Source of the DNA: Immersiella caudata
Lineage: Eukaryota > Ascomycota > Sordariomycetes > Sordariales > Lasiosphaeriaceae
Assembly (NCBI GenBank): GCA_030512335.1
Contig: JAULSU010000003.1
Coordinates: 1,984,001-2,048,000, forward strand
DNA: 64,000 bases
Direction: 5' to 3'
Below the pieces are notes generated by a model. That model had not been told where the DNA came from. It searched no databases and worked only from the letters and a program-made list of their open reading frames with translations. A program made the translations under genes and the position numbers. How positions within the stretch are numbered: the stretch's first letter is position 1; each line of letters begins with the position of its first letter. Shown piece by piece: positions 11,464 to 24,074 of the stretch.

Positions 11464-12358
11464 CTTAGGGTGTGATCCATGATCTTGTGCGGTGGTGATA
11501 CGGGCTGAAAAACATTGATGGGAGTAGTGGTGGGGCGGGTTGTTGGAGCTGTGGGGAGCCGAATTGGGGAGCTGTCTGGTTTGGGACTGGTGCGGTCAGC
11601 TGCTTATCAAAAGGATAGTCGTACGTCCGTCGCGGGGGGCCGGAATTGCAGTGGTCCTACCTGCCTCAGCCTGTCTCCGCCTCCGTAAATTTCATAGATA
11701 CGAAGAAAAATCGAGAGATGATTTTCTGTATACCAAAAAAAAATCAACGATTTTTTCCATATAGAAGACAATGTTTGAAAAAGTATCACAAGACAATAAA
11801 TATGAAAAGACTATGCTGTTTAAGTATGTTGTGTCCGCTGTTTTGGACCTGCGCCTTGGCGCCAGGGGCTCCTGCCGCTCCAACGGCTGTGGGGGAGCCT
11901 CCAAGACTTCAAGGATGCATCGAGACGCCACCTGGCGCGAACTCTCAATTCATCAAACTCGAGGTGGTTGAGATCCATCAATTCAAACCCCGTTTGAGCC
12001 TTTCCAGAGAGAAAGGACAATCCCATATGCGACAGACGCCACGACTTTTTGATAGGGGCATACCTAATCTCACAAAGAAAGCCGCTGTTTGATGAAAGAA
12101 ACACTGATCACAGCTCCCGTCTTCATCTTTCACACATCAAATTTATCCTCATCCTGTACCCGTCATCCTAGCTGGCTCCGATGAAGCAGTAGTTGAAGCA
12201 GCGGTGTTCTGCTTTCTCTGCCGCGGTCAATTGATCACTCGCCCTCTCTCTCAACCCATTTGCACTGGACTGCGGCTCCAGACATCCCACCGCACCCATG
12301 CAAGTTGTCAGAAGCCTGAATACTCAAACATCGTCCCACAGCATTGGAGCCGAAAGCA
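11464..12358. other. Divergent spacer between CEM1 and the OPT transporter, with an AT-rich island
   Basis: Nearly 900 bases shared as upstream region by two divergent genes. A sharply AT-rich patch (about 11690-11830) contains an imperfect inverted repeat: GAAAAATCG at 11705-11713 and CGATTTTTTC at 11748-11757, with A9 between. The rest is ordinary and non-coding. Confidence 0.5.
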
Positions 12359-15160
12359 ATGGCCCCGTCGACGAATTCAAAGCTGTCCGGCACGGCGCCC
12401 TCGCGAGACGATCGGGACTGGGATTCCAGGGCAGAATCGGAAGCCGCAGCATCAGAGGCATTATTAGCGACAGCGGTCTCCGAGGAAGGTGACATGTCCT
12501 CCCAGGGTCGTCGTCGCGTATCCGTGGAGAGCCTGAAGCAGAGATCGCCGATCCGCCGTGTCGCAACTGATGACCACGATGATGATGACGAGGAGGGCTC
12601 GGAGTTTGAGCTCCTTTTGGATCCGAACTTGCCGGAAGAGTATGCCCACCGCATGCACACCCTCCCACGGCACTCGACCAACCTGGATGACGAGGATCCG
12701 CTGAAACCTATCACACCTGGAAGCGAGGACGACTCACCTTACCCAGAGGTTCGGGCTGCAGTCCGTAACTACGATGAGGACGCCCCTTGCAACACGGTCC
12801 GGGCTTGGACCATTGGTCTCCTGCTTATTTTTCTCGGGGCGTCCATGAATACACTCTTTTCTCTGCGCTCACCATCTATCAGCCTCGGCTCACTCATCGC
12901 TCAGGTCATCGCTTGGCCGATGGGCCACGGCTGGACACGCGTCATGCCTGACAAGAAGTTCGAGACGTTTGGGATTCGATGGAGTCTGAACCCTGGGCCG
13001 TTCAACATCAAGGAGCATGCTATAATTGTCGTCATGGCCAATGTCTCCTTCTCCGTGGCGTATGCTACCGACATTATTCTGGCGCAAGTGGTCTTCTACA
13101 AGCAGGACTTTGGGTTACTCTTCCAGTTGCTTCTCACAGTCTCAACGCAGTCTCTGGGATATGGGATTGCTGGGATGATGCGGAAGTTCCTCGGTGTGTT
13201 CTACCCGCCTTTTTGTTTACCAAAGTGGCAATGCTGACTTTGTGGAGTGTATCCGGCTGCAATGATCTGGCCCGGAAATCTTGTTGCGGTAACGCTCATG
13301 AACGCCATGTACGAGAAGAACGACGTGAGAGACCCAAGCGTGATCGGGGGTTCGATGCCTCGTTACAGATGGTTTGCCATTATGACCTTCGTCTCCTTCG
13401 CCTACTACTTCATTCCCGGATTTTTTGCTCAGTTCCTCAGCTCCTTTGCATTCATGACCTGGATGTGGCCCAGCAGTCCCGTGATCAACCAGTTGTTTGG
13501 TTGCAACACTGGACTGTCCCTCATCCCTATCACGTTTGACTGGACTCAGATAACGGGCTATATTGGCTCCCCTCTGGTTCCTCCATGGCACGCCATTGCC
13601 AACACTATGATTGGGGTTGTGGTTTTCTTCATCTTCCTTGCCTCCGCTCTGCACTACAGTGGTACCTGGTATTCGCAGTTCCTGCCAATGAGCGATTCAA
13701 GCACATATGACAACACAGGAAAACATTACGACGTTCACCGTGTTCTCACGCCCCAGTTCACTTTGGACGAAGAAGCATATAAGAAGTACTCACCGCTATT
13801 TCTGAGGTACGCTCCCCATCAGTTCTCGTCTTGTGCGGGGCTAATGAAATCAGTACAACCTTCGCCATATCTTACGGACTATCGTTCGCTGCTATCTCAG
13901 CCTTAGTGGTGTACACATTTTTACATCATGGCAAAACCATCTGGAGGCAATACAAGAGCAGCACGAGCGAAAAACCGGATGTTCACATGAAGCTTATGAG
14001 GAAGTACAAGGAAGCGCCCACATGGTGGTACATGGCTCTCTTCTCTATTGTGAGTTTGTTAAGACCCACCCATGCAGACAGCAGGGCTAACAGGGCCGTC
14101 TAGATGCTTGGATTAGGTTTCATCACCATCCTGGCGTGGCCTACTAACCTCTCGTGGTGGGGGTTCCTACTGGCCGTATTTATCTCGTTCAGCTTCTCGC
14201 TGCCAATTGGAATCATCCAAGCCGTAACCAACAATCAAATAGGGCTCAATGTATTGACAGAGTTTATCTATGGTTACATCCAACCCGGTCGACCGTTGGC
14301 ACTCATGATGTGAGCTTCCTCTGGTGTTTGGGTTTGGCAGGAGTCGGTGCTGACTGATCCCTTAGCTTCAAGACGTTCGGCTACATAACCATGTCTCAGG
14401 CGCTCACCTTTGTCTCGGACTTGAAATTTGGCCACTACATGAAGATACCCCCACGAACAATGTTCATGGCGCAAGTGGTTGCGACCACGTTTTCGTGTTT
14501 CATCCAGATCTTGTCACTAAACTACGCACTCAAGAACATCCCCGGCGTCTGCACCCCGGAGCAGCCGGAACACTTCACGTGCCCTGGAGGGCGGGTTTTC
14601 TTTTCTGGTAAGGATCTCCGCTCGATGCTTCAGCAACACACATGAGGTTTTCAGCTAACAAGACGAGCCTCACAGCCTCAGTGATATGGGGACTCATCGG
14701 ACCCGCGCGGATGTTCTCACCTGGACAAATCTACTCGGGCCTTTTGTTCTTTTTTATCCTCGGCGCCATCGTGCCTGTTGTCATCTACCTGTACGTCAAG
14801 AAGCGACCCAAGTCACCGGCGCGGTACCTCATGGCGCCCCTGATTTTCGGCGGAGCTGGTTACATCCCTCCAGCGACGCCGTTGAATTACTTGTCTTGGG
14901 GGATCGTCGGTTACTTCTTCCAGCATCGCATCCGCCATCGCCATTTTGCGTGGTGGAGCCGCCTCAACTTCCTCACGTCGTCCGGCCTCGACCTGGGGCT
15001 TGCCTTGTGCACGCTAGCGATCTTCTTCGCTTTCACGCTGAACAACATCAATCCGCCTAAGTGGTGGGGCAACGATGTCGTCAGCGACACCTTGGATTCT
15101 AAAGGCACGGCCGTTCAGGTCGTTCTGTCCGAGGGAACATTCGGGCCGGGGACCTGGTAG
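12359..15160 (+). CDS. Oligopeptide transporter, OPT family (ISP4-like)
   Basis: Six exons: 12359-13193, 13248-13806, 13854-14049, 14104-14309, 14366-14607 and 14676-15160. All junctions keep frame and use GT-AG, giving 840 residues. A hydrophilic, acidic N-terminal tail of about 145 residues (DDHDDDDEEG) precedes some 12-14 membrane segments. Family signatures are NPGPFNIKEHAIIVVMANVS, SLGYGIAGMMRKFLVYPAAMIWP (split by intron 1), QALTFVSDLKFGHYMKIPPR and PLNYLSWGIVGYFFQHRIRH. OPT proteins import tetra- and pentapeptides, glutathione or metal conjugates by proton symport at the plasma membrane; the ISP4/MTD1 branch is common in filamentous fungi. The substrate here is unknown. A possible link with the downstream catabolic genes is only positional. 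Confidence 0.92.
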
Positions 15161-18100
15161 GGGGTGGTTGACTCATTGCTCGTCGGCATTGGACCCTCTT
15201 TTTCATTTTTATCTCACCCCTCTATGGATCAAATAACCCATCTCGACACGACGGGCCTCTATGAGGGCACGATGGCGAAGGTCCACGCGCAGCAGGGAAG
15301 GCGATACGCAATACGGCTGGAATTTGGCATGTGTTGCAGCTTAGCCTGCACCGGGACGCGATAGTCTCGCCTCTAGCATATTGCGCAGCTGGCATTATAT
15401 GTTGAAACTTGCTCTAGGTCGAGCGTAAGAGATGGCATGATCCAGGTGCGCCAATCGGTTGGCGGCCATGGTGTTCTCACCGTCTTACCAGACATCGACG
15501 CTGCATGGCACCAAACCAACGCACCTGGTTGCGCTTGACCGCTACAAAGGATCATCTATCGCAAACGGCACGATAGGTCCGACACCGCCACCGCTAGACC
15601 ATCCGGACGGTGTTTGCCCCGCCTATATATCTGGGTGTCAAACTATCAGGCCAGTCAGAAGTGAGCTATCGGACGGGCGGGACGCTATCGAGCTTCCAGA
15701 AGACGTGAAGGGCGCCGCCGAGGATTTTAGGATCCTTCGCAATGAGAGCTGTTAGAATTCAGATCCCGAACTATGCATGCGCTACTGTTGCTGCCACCCT
15801 CTTTTGCCACTGGCTAATGCACCCTAGTTCTTTGGGACGCTTGGCCATAGGTTCTTCGCCCACACTTTGCGGCAAACACGTGTTGGTACGACGATGCGTA
15901 TGCTGGAACGGTAGCGTTGCGCATTGAAGTTTTTTCTTTTCTTTTTCCTCCTTGCGCGCGCGCGAGCATCGCAAACCAAGCTGAGCGATGCGTCACTCGG
16001 TCTAGACACGAACGACTCGGAATTATCTCCGATCTGTCGGTAGTTTCTTGGATTGCCAGAAAGCAATGCACCACTCTGACCCGAGCACATATCAAATTCG
16101 ACCGTCTGGGCGAATCCCATGCCCCTGAACCCAACCCCGATCTCTCTCCGAACCTCTCGATCATGCCATGAGGGCCACCATCGAAAACCCATACTATGTA
16201 TAATCATCAGCCAAATCGCAACACTAAAAAACAAATCATCACCATACCTCTAGGTAGATGCTCTCAATTGTTGATGCCTCGTGGTCTAAGCCTCGCGTTC
16301 CAACCCCCAAGCCGCTGCAGCGCTGCAATAAATTAGTTAAGCAAACATCCACCCTTCCAGACGTCTTCCAGAAGGGTTCGCTTTTCGAGCGCACCCACCA
16401 CTAGCCAGGAGCATGGTAAGCAATCCACCTTGGTGTTGGCGTGCGATTGTATCGTCTCTTCCGGGCAAAAAAAAAAAGGCAACGCTGCATGGCCGAAAGA
16501 GGGCAAATAGAAGTTGATGCCTAGCTTGGGAGAATCAGGCAGAGCGGATTGGCAAAGAGGGTAAAAAAGCTATGGTTTTGAGCCTATCGGAGGCGTAGAT
16601 GAGGATGAGTAACCCAGCCTTGGGTGGTGTGTTGAAGTGCATGGCATCCACGGGTTTTGGCCCAGTGAGATGTTGGAAAGGGGAACTCTAATCCTCTTCG
16701 TTGTGGTGTGCGAGTCCCACTTTTGGGGATTGGAGACGGGATTTTGCCCAGAAGAGGTGTGATGTTGCTGGCCGGGGGGACGGATCCTGAAGGGGGTGAA
16801 CGCACACCGAGCTACTGATGATCATGTCTGTCTCATGCCTCTGTTCGGCCCGTAGCCAAACAAATGCACACACCGTCTCTCTCGCAAACGCGCAGCTGGT
16901 TTTTTCTGGAGTAGGTATCAAGACTCGTCCTTTCACACGGCTCAACGGACTTGTCGTCTCCCAGCCTTTGGGCATGATGATACCACCGCTGCTTAGCCCC
17001 CTCCACCTTTCTCACATCAGGTAAACCCCTTTTCACGTACCTTTGCAGGTATCCCCCACCCCCAACTCGACTCGAGGCCTCTTCTGTCAGGAGAAATGGA
17101 ACGTAACTTTGAATCATGAGTCGGATTCTATGTGTATGCTGTGCGACGAAATGGGCCTACCTAGAGATGCAAAACCCATTATCCCCTTCTCTCAGTCATT
17201 CCACCTCCTCCAAAGCCACTTACTTGCCTTGCCTGGGATAATTTTAGTTGCCCATTTTTCTCCTCTCCTCTTCATCGTCCGTGTGATTTTCGCCGTCTAT
17301 GTGGTGCTGCCTTGGACCGGGTCCTTACCTACCACCAACCGGAACCGCCCGGGCACCTGCCATGCGATGCGCACCGCAACCGGCATCGGAGGTAGTTAAT
17401 CAAGTGCTGCACTCTCACACCCCCCTTACCTTACCCGCACAGGTATACCAGTACTGTGTAGTGAATTTTTTTCCTGCTGGCTACCCTCGACACGATCGGC
17501 CAGATCTCACCATCCCCGCAGCGCATCCAATAGCGAACAACCGCGCCCTGGCTTGGCAAGGCGGTCTGCGAATGTTCGCTGGCTCGGCGCCGCGCTGCCG
17601 GGGAAGCGGTGGCGGCGTATAGAGGTGACTCGACTCGAATTGCCGAGTAGGTAGGTGCAGTGGGAAGGAAGGTGGTGCTTTCCCCTCCTTTCGGCGGCGC
17701 GGCCGTTCGACCAGACAGGACGCACCTTCCTTGCCATCCACGGCGGATAGAAAAACTCTAATACGCCTTTCTGCTTTTCTTGAAACCGCACCGTGTCCTG
17801 CGCAATAGGATTCGGCAGCAACGGGAGCGAGGTGGTTGGGCAACAGGTGATTAGCGACCGAGCTTCCCGGGGACAGGGCCTGCGGCATCCCGGCCGCCGG
17901 GAATCGGGACCTGGGACCGGACCCCACTCGGAGCAGTGTAGCTTGACGAATTGGGCGTCACCCAAGTCTCAAGTCCAAGTCGGCGGAGTCGAGCCTGTTG
18001 CTGCTGCAGCCTGGTTACATCAATCAGCACCTGCCAATTGTGCGTTTTGATTCACACACCTGTTGGGAAACGAAGGAAATGCAATTGGCATAGTTTCAGT

Positions 18101-18839
18101 TGCTTAACTGAGCCTGGGCATGCGTAGCGTGCGCTGTAGGGCAGCTGGATCTGCGCACTGCCCAACGCCTCCTGACCTTTCCGACCGTTGATTGGACCAA
18201 AATTCACGGAGGCCCGGCGGGCGTTTGTAGGTCTCACGACCGAGAACCGAACAAGCGGTAGCCCGTTCGCTCCTCTCAACAATGCCAACATCCAACGCCC
18301 GTCCTCGACTCGTTTCGCTCGACACATGTCGACTATTCCTGTCGACACCAGGCATGCAGCGACTGCAGATGTTGCCTTATCGGCGATGGCAGCGGTGGGG
18401 GCCAAGCCAACGTTTTACTGAACGCTTTGCGTTTTCCGTCTCCGTGCATCGATGACTGTTGTGCGTGCGACCTCCACTCCCGAATCAACTATGTGTTGGC
18501 ACGCCGCGTCCGAGTTCGTCCCGTCTCGAGAAACTCATAAAGGGAACCTGCTTCCTCCCGAGATCAGCATCATGACCACGAGCAATCACATTCACCACCC
18601 ACCATTCACACATCCCATTCACCTCTGCCTTGACCCATCGCACCAACGCCTCCTTCCCCTATAAACCCCTCCACCCCCCAAAAAGCCATCGCGCCTTCTT
18701 CCAAACCATCCACCATCGGCCCATCATCTCTTCTCAACAACCACCCCCAGCGGCCCCCTCTCACCATCTTCTCATCTTCTTGATCCTTCGACATATTTGG
18801 CGTCGCGCTCTCACCACCTCTCGGCTTCCAATACCAAAA
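15161..18839. other. Long gene-free spacer upstream of the dioxygenase
   Basis: About 3.7 kb. Open frames on both strands are short or low-complexity and none resembles a protein family. It contains an A10 run near 16468 and several CCTTACC and TAGGTAGG-type motifs often seen in fungal upstream regions. The last 450 bases become pyrimidine-rich and act as the promoter of the dioxygenase gene. I see no tRNA, 5S gene or transposon. Confidence 0.5.
18660..18665 (+). promoter_or_regulatory. TATA box of the intradiol dioxygenase gene
   Basis: TATAAA lies about 175 bases before the ATG and is followed by a long C/T-rich stretch, a usual arrangement for strongly regulated fungal genes. An ATTCACCA-CCC element lies about 70 bases upstream (18590-18600), and a CATCCCATTC lies at 18611-18620. 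Confidence 0.55.
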
Positions 18840-19891
18840 ATGGGTCAGACACAACCCCGCATGTCATCATCTGACTCGGCCGTCGATGTCAGCACGCTCT
18901 GCGAATCTGAAAGCAACTTTGGCGGCTGCGAGAAGGGTTATGATCTCACTCTCACCGACAAAGTCATTGCTGCAACAGGGCCCAACGCTCACCCTCGCTT
19001 GGCCGAGATAATGCCCAGCCTGGTGCGCCATCTCCACGACTTCGCCAGAGAAGTTAACTTGACTGTCGACGAATGGACCGTCGCTATCGATCTGGTAAGT
19101 CGTCTCTCCTCTTTTTCGTCCCACTCCCCCCCCCCACGTTTGTGTGACCCTAACAGCCAATCTAGATCAACGCATGCGGACGCATGTCTGACGACAAGCG
19201 CAACGAGACCCAGCTCCTGTGTGACATCCTTGGCCTCGAGACGCTCGTCGATGAGATCACCGCCAAGCAGGTCGCCGACGCTTCGGCAACCGGCGCCACC
19301 ACCCCTTCGGCCATCCTCGGACCCTTCTACCGCCACGACGCACCCCTTCTTCCCAACGGTAGCTCGATCGTCAAGGCCCTCGACCCCTCTGTCCCCTGGT
19401 ACGAGACCGCCGTTGCCGACTCGGCGCTGGTCACCGGCCGCGTGCTCTCTTCTGCCTCGCCCACCGAGCCTATCCGCAACGCCATCATCGACGTCTGGCA
19501 TAGCGCCCCCAACGGTCTCTATGAGCAGCAAGACCCTGATCAGCCTGATATGAACCTGCGCGGCCGCTTCAAGACCGATGATGAAGGTCGCTTCTCCTTC
19601 TACTGCCTTCGTCCCGCTGCATACCCCATTCCCGATGACGGGCCCGCTGGCCAGTTCCTCGCCATGCTGGATCGCCACCCCTATCGCCCTGGTCACATCC
19701 ACTTCGTCGTGTCGGGGCCTGAGCACAGAACGCTCACAACGCAAATCTTCGATGATCGTGACGAATACATCCAAAAGGATTCGGTGTTTGCCGTGAAGGA
19801 CGAGCTTATCGTCAGCTTCGTGCCGAGGGAGGGCGACCCTAACGCCAAGTGGCTCCTCGAGTACGATTTTGTTCTCGACTCGATCGCTTGA
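18840..19891 (+). CDS. Intradiol ring-cleavage dioxygenase (catechol/hydroxyquinol 1,2-dioxygenase type)
   Basis: Two exons, 18840-19094 and 19166-19891 (phase 0, GTAAGT donor), give 326 residues. The enzyme uses non-haem Fe(III) to open a catechol-type ring between the two hydroxyls, giving a muconate or maleylacetate-type product. The N-terminal helical dimerisation domain covers about residues 35-120. All expected iron ligands can be placed: Y204 (NGLY), Y238 (PAAYPIP), H262 and H264 (RPGHIHF), with R259 in the position of the catalytic arginine. The spacing (34, 24 and 2 residues) matches the family. No signal peptide is seen, so it is probably cytosolic. The 12-residue acid- and serine-rich start is not conserved. 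Whether catechol, hydroxyquinol or a substituted ring is the substrate cannot be read from the sequence. It is convergent with the Zn2Cys6 regulator. Confidence 0.93.
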
Positions 19892-20683
19892 GTGTTTCGC
19901 TTCGGCTATCTCCCGCTTCTTTGCTTCCTTCATTTTTGCTTTGGCCTCAAAGGCGGCGTCGGGATATACTCAAGCTTCATTTTTGGTCATCACAAGGACT
20001 GTTCATCGGACGGCGTACTTGGCACGGGGTTTGGTCGGGATAAACGGTATAAAGAAGGCATGCTTCGACATGACGCGGTGTTTGCTTTTGGGACTGGCTT
20101 TTGTTTCTCCTCTCCATCCGCATTTGACGGGGCTAGCTTCCCAAGAGGCACAGCTCCCGTCTCATAATCCATATTAGATGTTGTTCTCCCTGAGAAACTT
20201 GCACGCGTACTCGTTCTTGCATATGCAGTTGCAGCCAGTTCGTTATCTATTGCGCAGCCTTTTTGTCGGTGCCAGCAACACATTCCACACTCTCGCACTC
20301 GAAAAGAGGCACTAGAATGCCTGAAGAAACCATCCCACATAGTAATACTTTCGGCGATCGCGCTCATTATGTGTGCTCCAAACCTCGTCGTCAGTGCTTG
20401 ACGATCCTGTGTTGCATCCTTCAGCTTTGTCATTCTCCTTGGGCATACTTCGATCATTGAAATGCCATCCGTCTGGGTTACGGGGTCTCCGCGGCGGCGT
20501 ATTCGAGTGTACTGCATTTTCCCGTCTGCAACCAGCTTACGGTGTGATCGCTCCGGTTGGCAGGACCCATCCTCACGCTTTATTCACAGGCGACCCCCGG
20601 CCGCCACACTGAGCTTCACGTGCGATGGATCGACATATCGGCCCGCTGTATATATAACAGATGTCTTTCCCCCCGTCATTCTC
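19892..20683. other. Convergent spacer between dioxygenase and regulator
   Basis: About 790 bases between two 3' ends. No convincing gene is present. A TATATATAA at about 20647-20655 is not oriented towards any start codon nearby and is probably 3' UTR sequence. Confidence 0.5.
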
Positions 20684-23600
20684 TCATCCAAAGTTGGTGG
20701 AATGATAAAGAGGAATCGTCCCACTGATAACTGCCGCTGGTGATATCCTCGCCTCGGGGGGCAGAGTAAACGTCCCGCCAAATGTATCTGGGGCGGCATT
20801 GGTCGCTACAGGCGAAAAATGCGGCGCCATAGGCGTGATTCCAGGTCCCATGGCTGAAACGGGCACGACGTGGTTGATCCAGTTGTTCCAGAGACCGTCA
20901 AAATCGAATTCGATATCCTCGTTCATGGGGTCATGGTCGACAATGGGATGCGATGATACGCCGGCGCGGGGATCGATCGGGGGGTTAAGGGTCGGGGCAT
21001 GAGATGGGGATATGCCGTTCATGCGGGTGTCCATTACTGCGTTGGGAGGGTGAGGGATGAGCAGTTCGGAGAGAGGGGGCAGGGGGACGGCCGGGCCGGG
21101 GAGGGTGGTTTGGTGCATGGCGTTGAGGATGCGGGGGGTCTCGGGTTCTGCGGGGCTCGGCATGCTACCCAGGGAGCTGGGCTCGTGAGAGAGGTGAGGG
21201 CTCGGCATGTGGCTGTAAAGGCCGCTCAGGTCGCCTGACAGGTCTGGGGCATTGTAAGTGTGGTCCTTTGTCCATTTTGCCACGACCTTGGCAAACTTCT
21301 CCATGATTTCGAGAACGCGGCGAGCCTGTGGGTCGGTTTCGGCACAGAACTTCATGATGGCGATACCATCGGTGACCGTCTGGGCATAAGCATTTGTACG
21401 ATAGAGGGATGCAAATTGATTCATGAACACCACGAGGCTTGCAGCGAAGAGGAAGTATCTGGTTGTGGTCAGCGGGGTTGGCAGAGGGCAGAACGGCGAG
21501 ACTCACATGATAAAGGGGTTCCTCCGGGGGAGGTAGCCAGCCTCTCGCGCTCTCTGGAGCAGGTGAATCGTGTGGTAAGAGGCGATCACGCAAGCTTCCG
21601 AGTACCTCGCCATGGGTGACCCATACATTGGGGATGGCTCCGTGAGTCCCGAACGCTGCTCCTCGAGCTTCCAGTTGTGCATAATGAAGAGCTGTCGGGT
21701 GAGAAGAATCAAAGAGTGTAGCGAGAGGAGATCTTGGTGGAGGTTTGCAATGCCAGCGGCCGGGTGTATCGACGGACCTTTGGGTTGCCGCCTCTGCAAG
21801 GTTGTGTGTGGACCTTGACCTCCCGCGTTGGACAAGTCGACAATCCCTTGGACCATCGAGGTAGATATTTTCCGGGACGAAAAGACCTTGAGTGTGACTC
21901 CGATGGCATGGCACGACCGGACGCAGGAGTCGAGACTTCTGGCGTGAACCGATCCCAAAGATGGCTCACCAGAAGCCAGGGGACTTGAGATGTCATTGTC
22001 CGGCATGATCTTACATGAGCAGTCGTCCTCAGATATGGCTGTGGGCCTCCCTAGCGATGCTGCCAAGAATCGGTCCAGGATGAACAATGTCTTCCACAAG
22101 TTGCGCCGAACAGTCATCTGCACGGCGGTGAAGATGAAGTCGTTCATGGTCTCCTCTCGGTGGAGACCCAAGGCGTAAGCAGATCTTACAGCCATGCCTA
22201 GCAAGTAGGCGTCAGTGGTTGGGCAGCTTGGTGCAAAGGGAACGAGATGACCTTACCTAGATAAGCGTATGCCCTGTTCCTCTTGGAAACGGCAAGCATG
22301 TACACCGTCATCAGTGACAATGCTTGGACCGACCAGAAGTCGGCATCCTCAAACCCGCTATCAGGGTCGCACATGGACCTAGCGCTGCGAAAGAAAAGCT
22401 CCGCTCTGTCCATCTTCGCCGCTAGCAACTTGTGAATGATGGCTTCCTGCCTACTCCCTGCGGTGGGTGCCGCCAGGAGCAAGCCAAGTGCCAGCACGAG
22501 GAACAAATGGCATAAGGAGTGGTGGCCCGCCGACAGCGGGTCTCTGTATACCGTTTCTACTCCATCAATAAATGCTTTCCGGTCAAATACTTCAATGAGG
22601 CCGCACGTCTATCAGAGATCAGCAGAAGCCTAGCCAACAGGAACGGGAAGTCTAACGTTGATGAAATAAGATTCAATGAGAATATCTGCGGTTTGCTTAT
22701 CTGGCAAAATGCTAGGCACCTTTGTGTTTTCCGGAAAGTCTATGATGCTTTCCAAGATGCGGTGCCTCTTAGGATCATTGATGAAGGGCGAGCCCATGTC
22801 TGTTCCTGCAGTGTTTTCCACAATGATGCGGATCAGCTGCAGAATCGATAGGGTGGATGCATCGCCGATGTAGACTATGCACGCAGGGTCAGAGGATCCA
22901 AGCAGTTGAGTGGGCGATCACTAGAGAACCTACGAAGCCGGCCTGTTTGATCTTGCAACATCCTAGTCTCTGTGTAAATGGTGGCTTCTTCAGCTTGGCC
23001 ATTTGTGTGACTGGTGTCCGGCAGGGTACCCTGCTCGCTCATGGAGCCCTTCCGCGCGTGGTCGTAGCCTGAAGACGTCGGCGGATGCGGTCCCGTTGAT
23101 GTTGACACCGAGGATGCCCCCTTTCTGGATTGGCCGATGGGAACCTCATCCCAGAGATGCTTCGTGTCGCTGGCCGAGCGCTGCGGAGGCGAGGTCACGG
23201 CGGAGTCCAAGGCAGCGGGAATAGATTGTGGAGATGTCTCAATGTGTCGCCGCTTGGTGGGCGACCCGGCGGATTCGCCGACGCTGTGGTCGGCACCATT
23301 GTTTGGCGTGTAGGCGCATGTCAACCGCCGCTTGACACACGTTTGGCAGGGGTTGAGGCCATTGCACTAGAAGCAATCAGCATCCACATCCACATCCACG
23401 CCAATGCAGGTTGTGATGGATCCGCGCCGTTCCTCCTGACCGAAAGATAGGAAACACTGGATCATCGGGTGAAGCCCTCGCCATGCCAGGTGACGCCCGA
23501 GTGGCTCCGGGAGAGCACGGCAATGAACGAGAACCTAGGGCAAGACATAGATCCGAAAGGATCGGGAGAGTAGATTGGCGGTCGGCAGTGGTTCGATACA

Positions 23601-24074
23601 GTTGCCGATCAACACACTTGTGACACTTTCAGGCCGCTTGAGTCTCCCCCAGACCTTGTGCTTCGTAGCAGGCAGACACGGCGATGAGGCCTCGGCTTGA
23701 GGCGGGCTCATAATCCCCCGAGCGATATGCACATGGTTGCAGCAAGCAACAAGGCCGCCGCAGGCACGCAGAGATGGAAGAACAGGGCAGCGCACAGGAC
23801 AGGAACAGGATGGCAATGGCGGTAACCGAGACATTCAAGGACGATGGCAGACGTGAAGATTGTGGTGGAGAGGGAAGTCGAGAGGAGGATCCGTGGTGGG
23901 GAGAGGGGGTAAAAAGGCGGGGGGGGGGGGGGGGGCCAACCGTGCCAGTGCGGTGCAGAAAAGGCACGCATACAGAAAAATCATAGAGCTAACCTTTTGC
24001 TTCCGGCGCTTGCAAGAATCACAGGCCTGGGCGGTGCGCTGGCGCTTGTCGTCGGGGACTCTGGGGCGCGTCAT
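20684..24074 (-). CDS. Zn2Cys6 transcription factor with fungal-specific domain
   Basis: Six exons on the minus strand: 24074-23994, 23366-22934, 22874-22657, 22608-22257, 22197-21507 and 21458-20684. All junctions keep frame, giving 849 residues. The binuclear zinc cluster is complete, with spacing C-x2-C-x6-C-x5-C-x2-C-x6-C: CDSCKRRKQK in exon 1, then CNGLNPCQTCVKRRLTC in exon 2. The middle homology domain (Fungal_trans type) begins at YIGDASTLSILQLIR and includes SYFINTCGLIEVFDRKAF and YLGMAVRSAYALGLHREE. A proline-rich, acidic tail (EDIEFDFDGLWNNWI) looks like an activation region. Intron 1 is 627 nt, against 50-70 nt for the others, and holds a C17 tract. Its place between a dioxygenase and a CoA-transferase suggests a pathway-specific regulator, but this is inference. 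The first in-frame ATG was used as start. Confidence 0.88.
23919..23935 (+). repeat. G17 homopolymer inside intron 1 of the regulator gene
   Basis: Seventeen consecutive G on the plus strand, C17 in the transcript. It lies about 60 nt downstream of the intron 1 donor. Such tracts vary in length and are also prone to assembly error. Confidence 0.9.

Noticed and set aside
18630..18839. Longer N-terminus for the dioxygenase from the open frame upstream
   Set aside because: The upstream part has no family similarity and contains the TATA box and pyrimidine-rich leader; the ATG at 18840 fits the family start.
20645..20656. TATATATAA as a promoter
   Set aside because: It lies between two convergent 3' ends with no start codon downstream on either strand that opens a supported gene.
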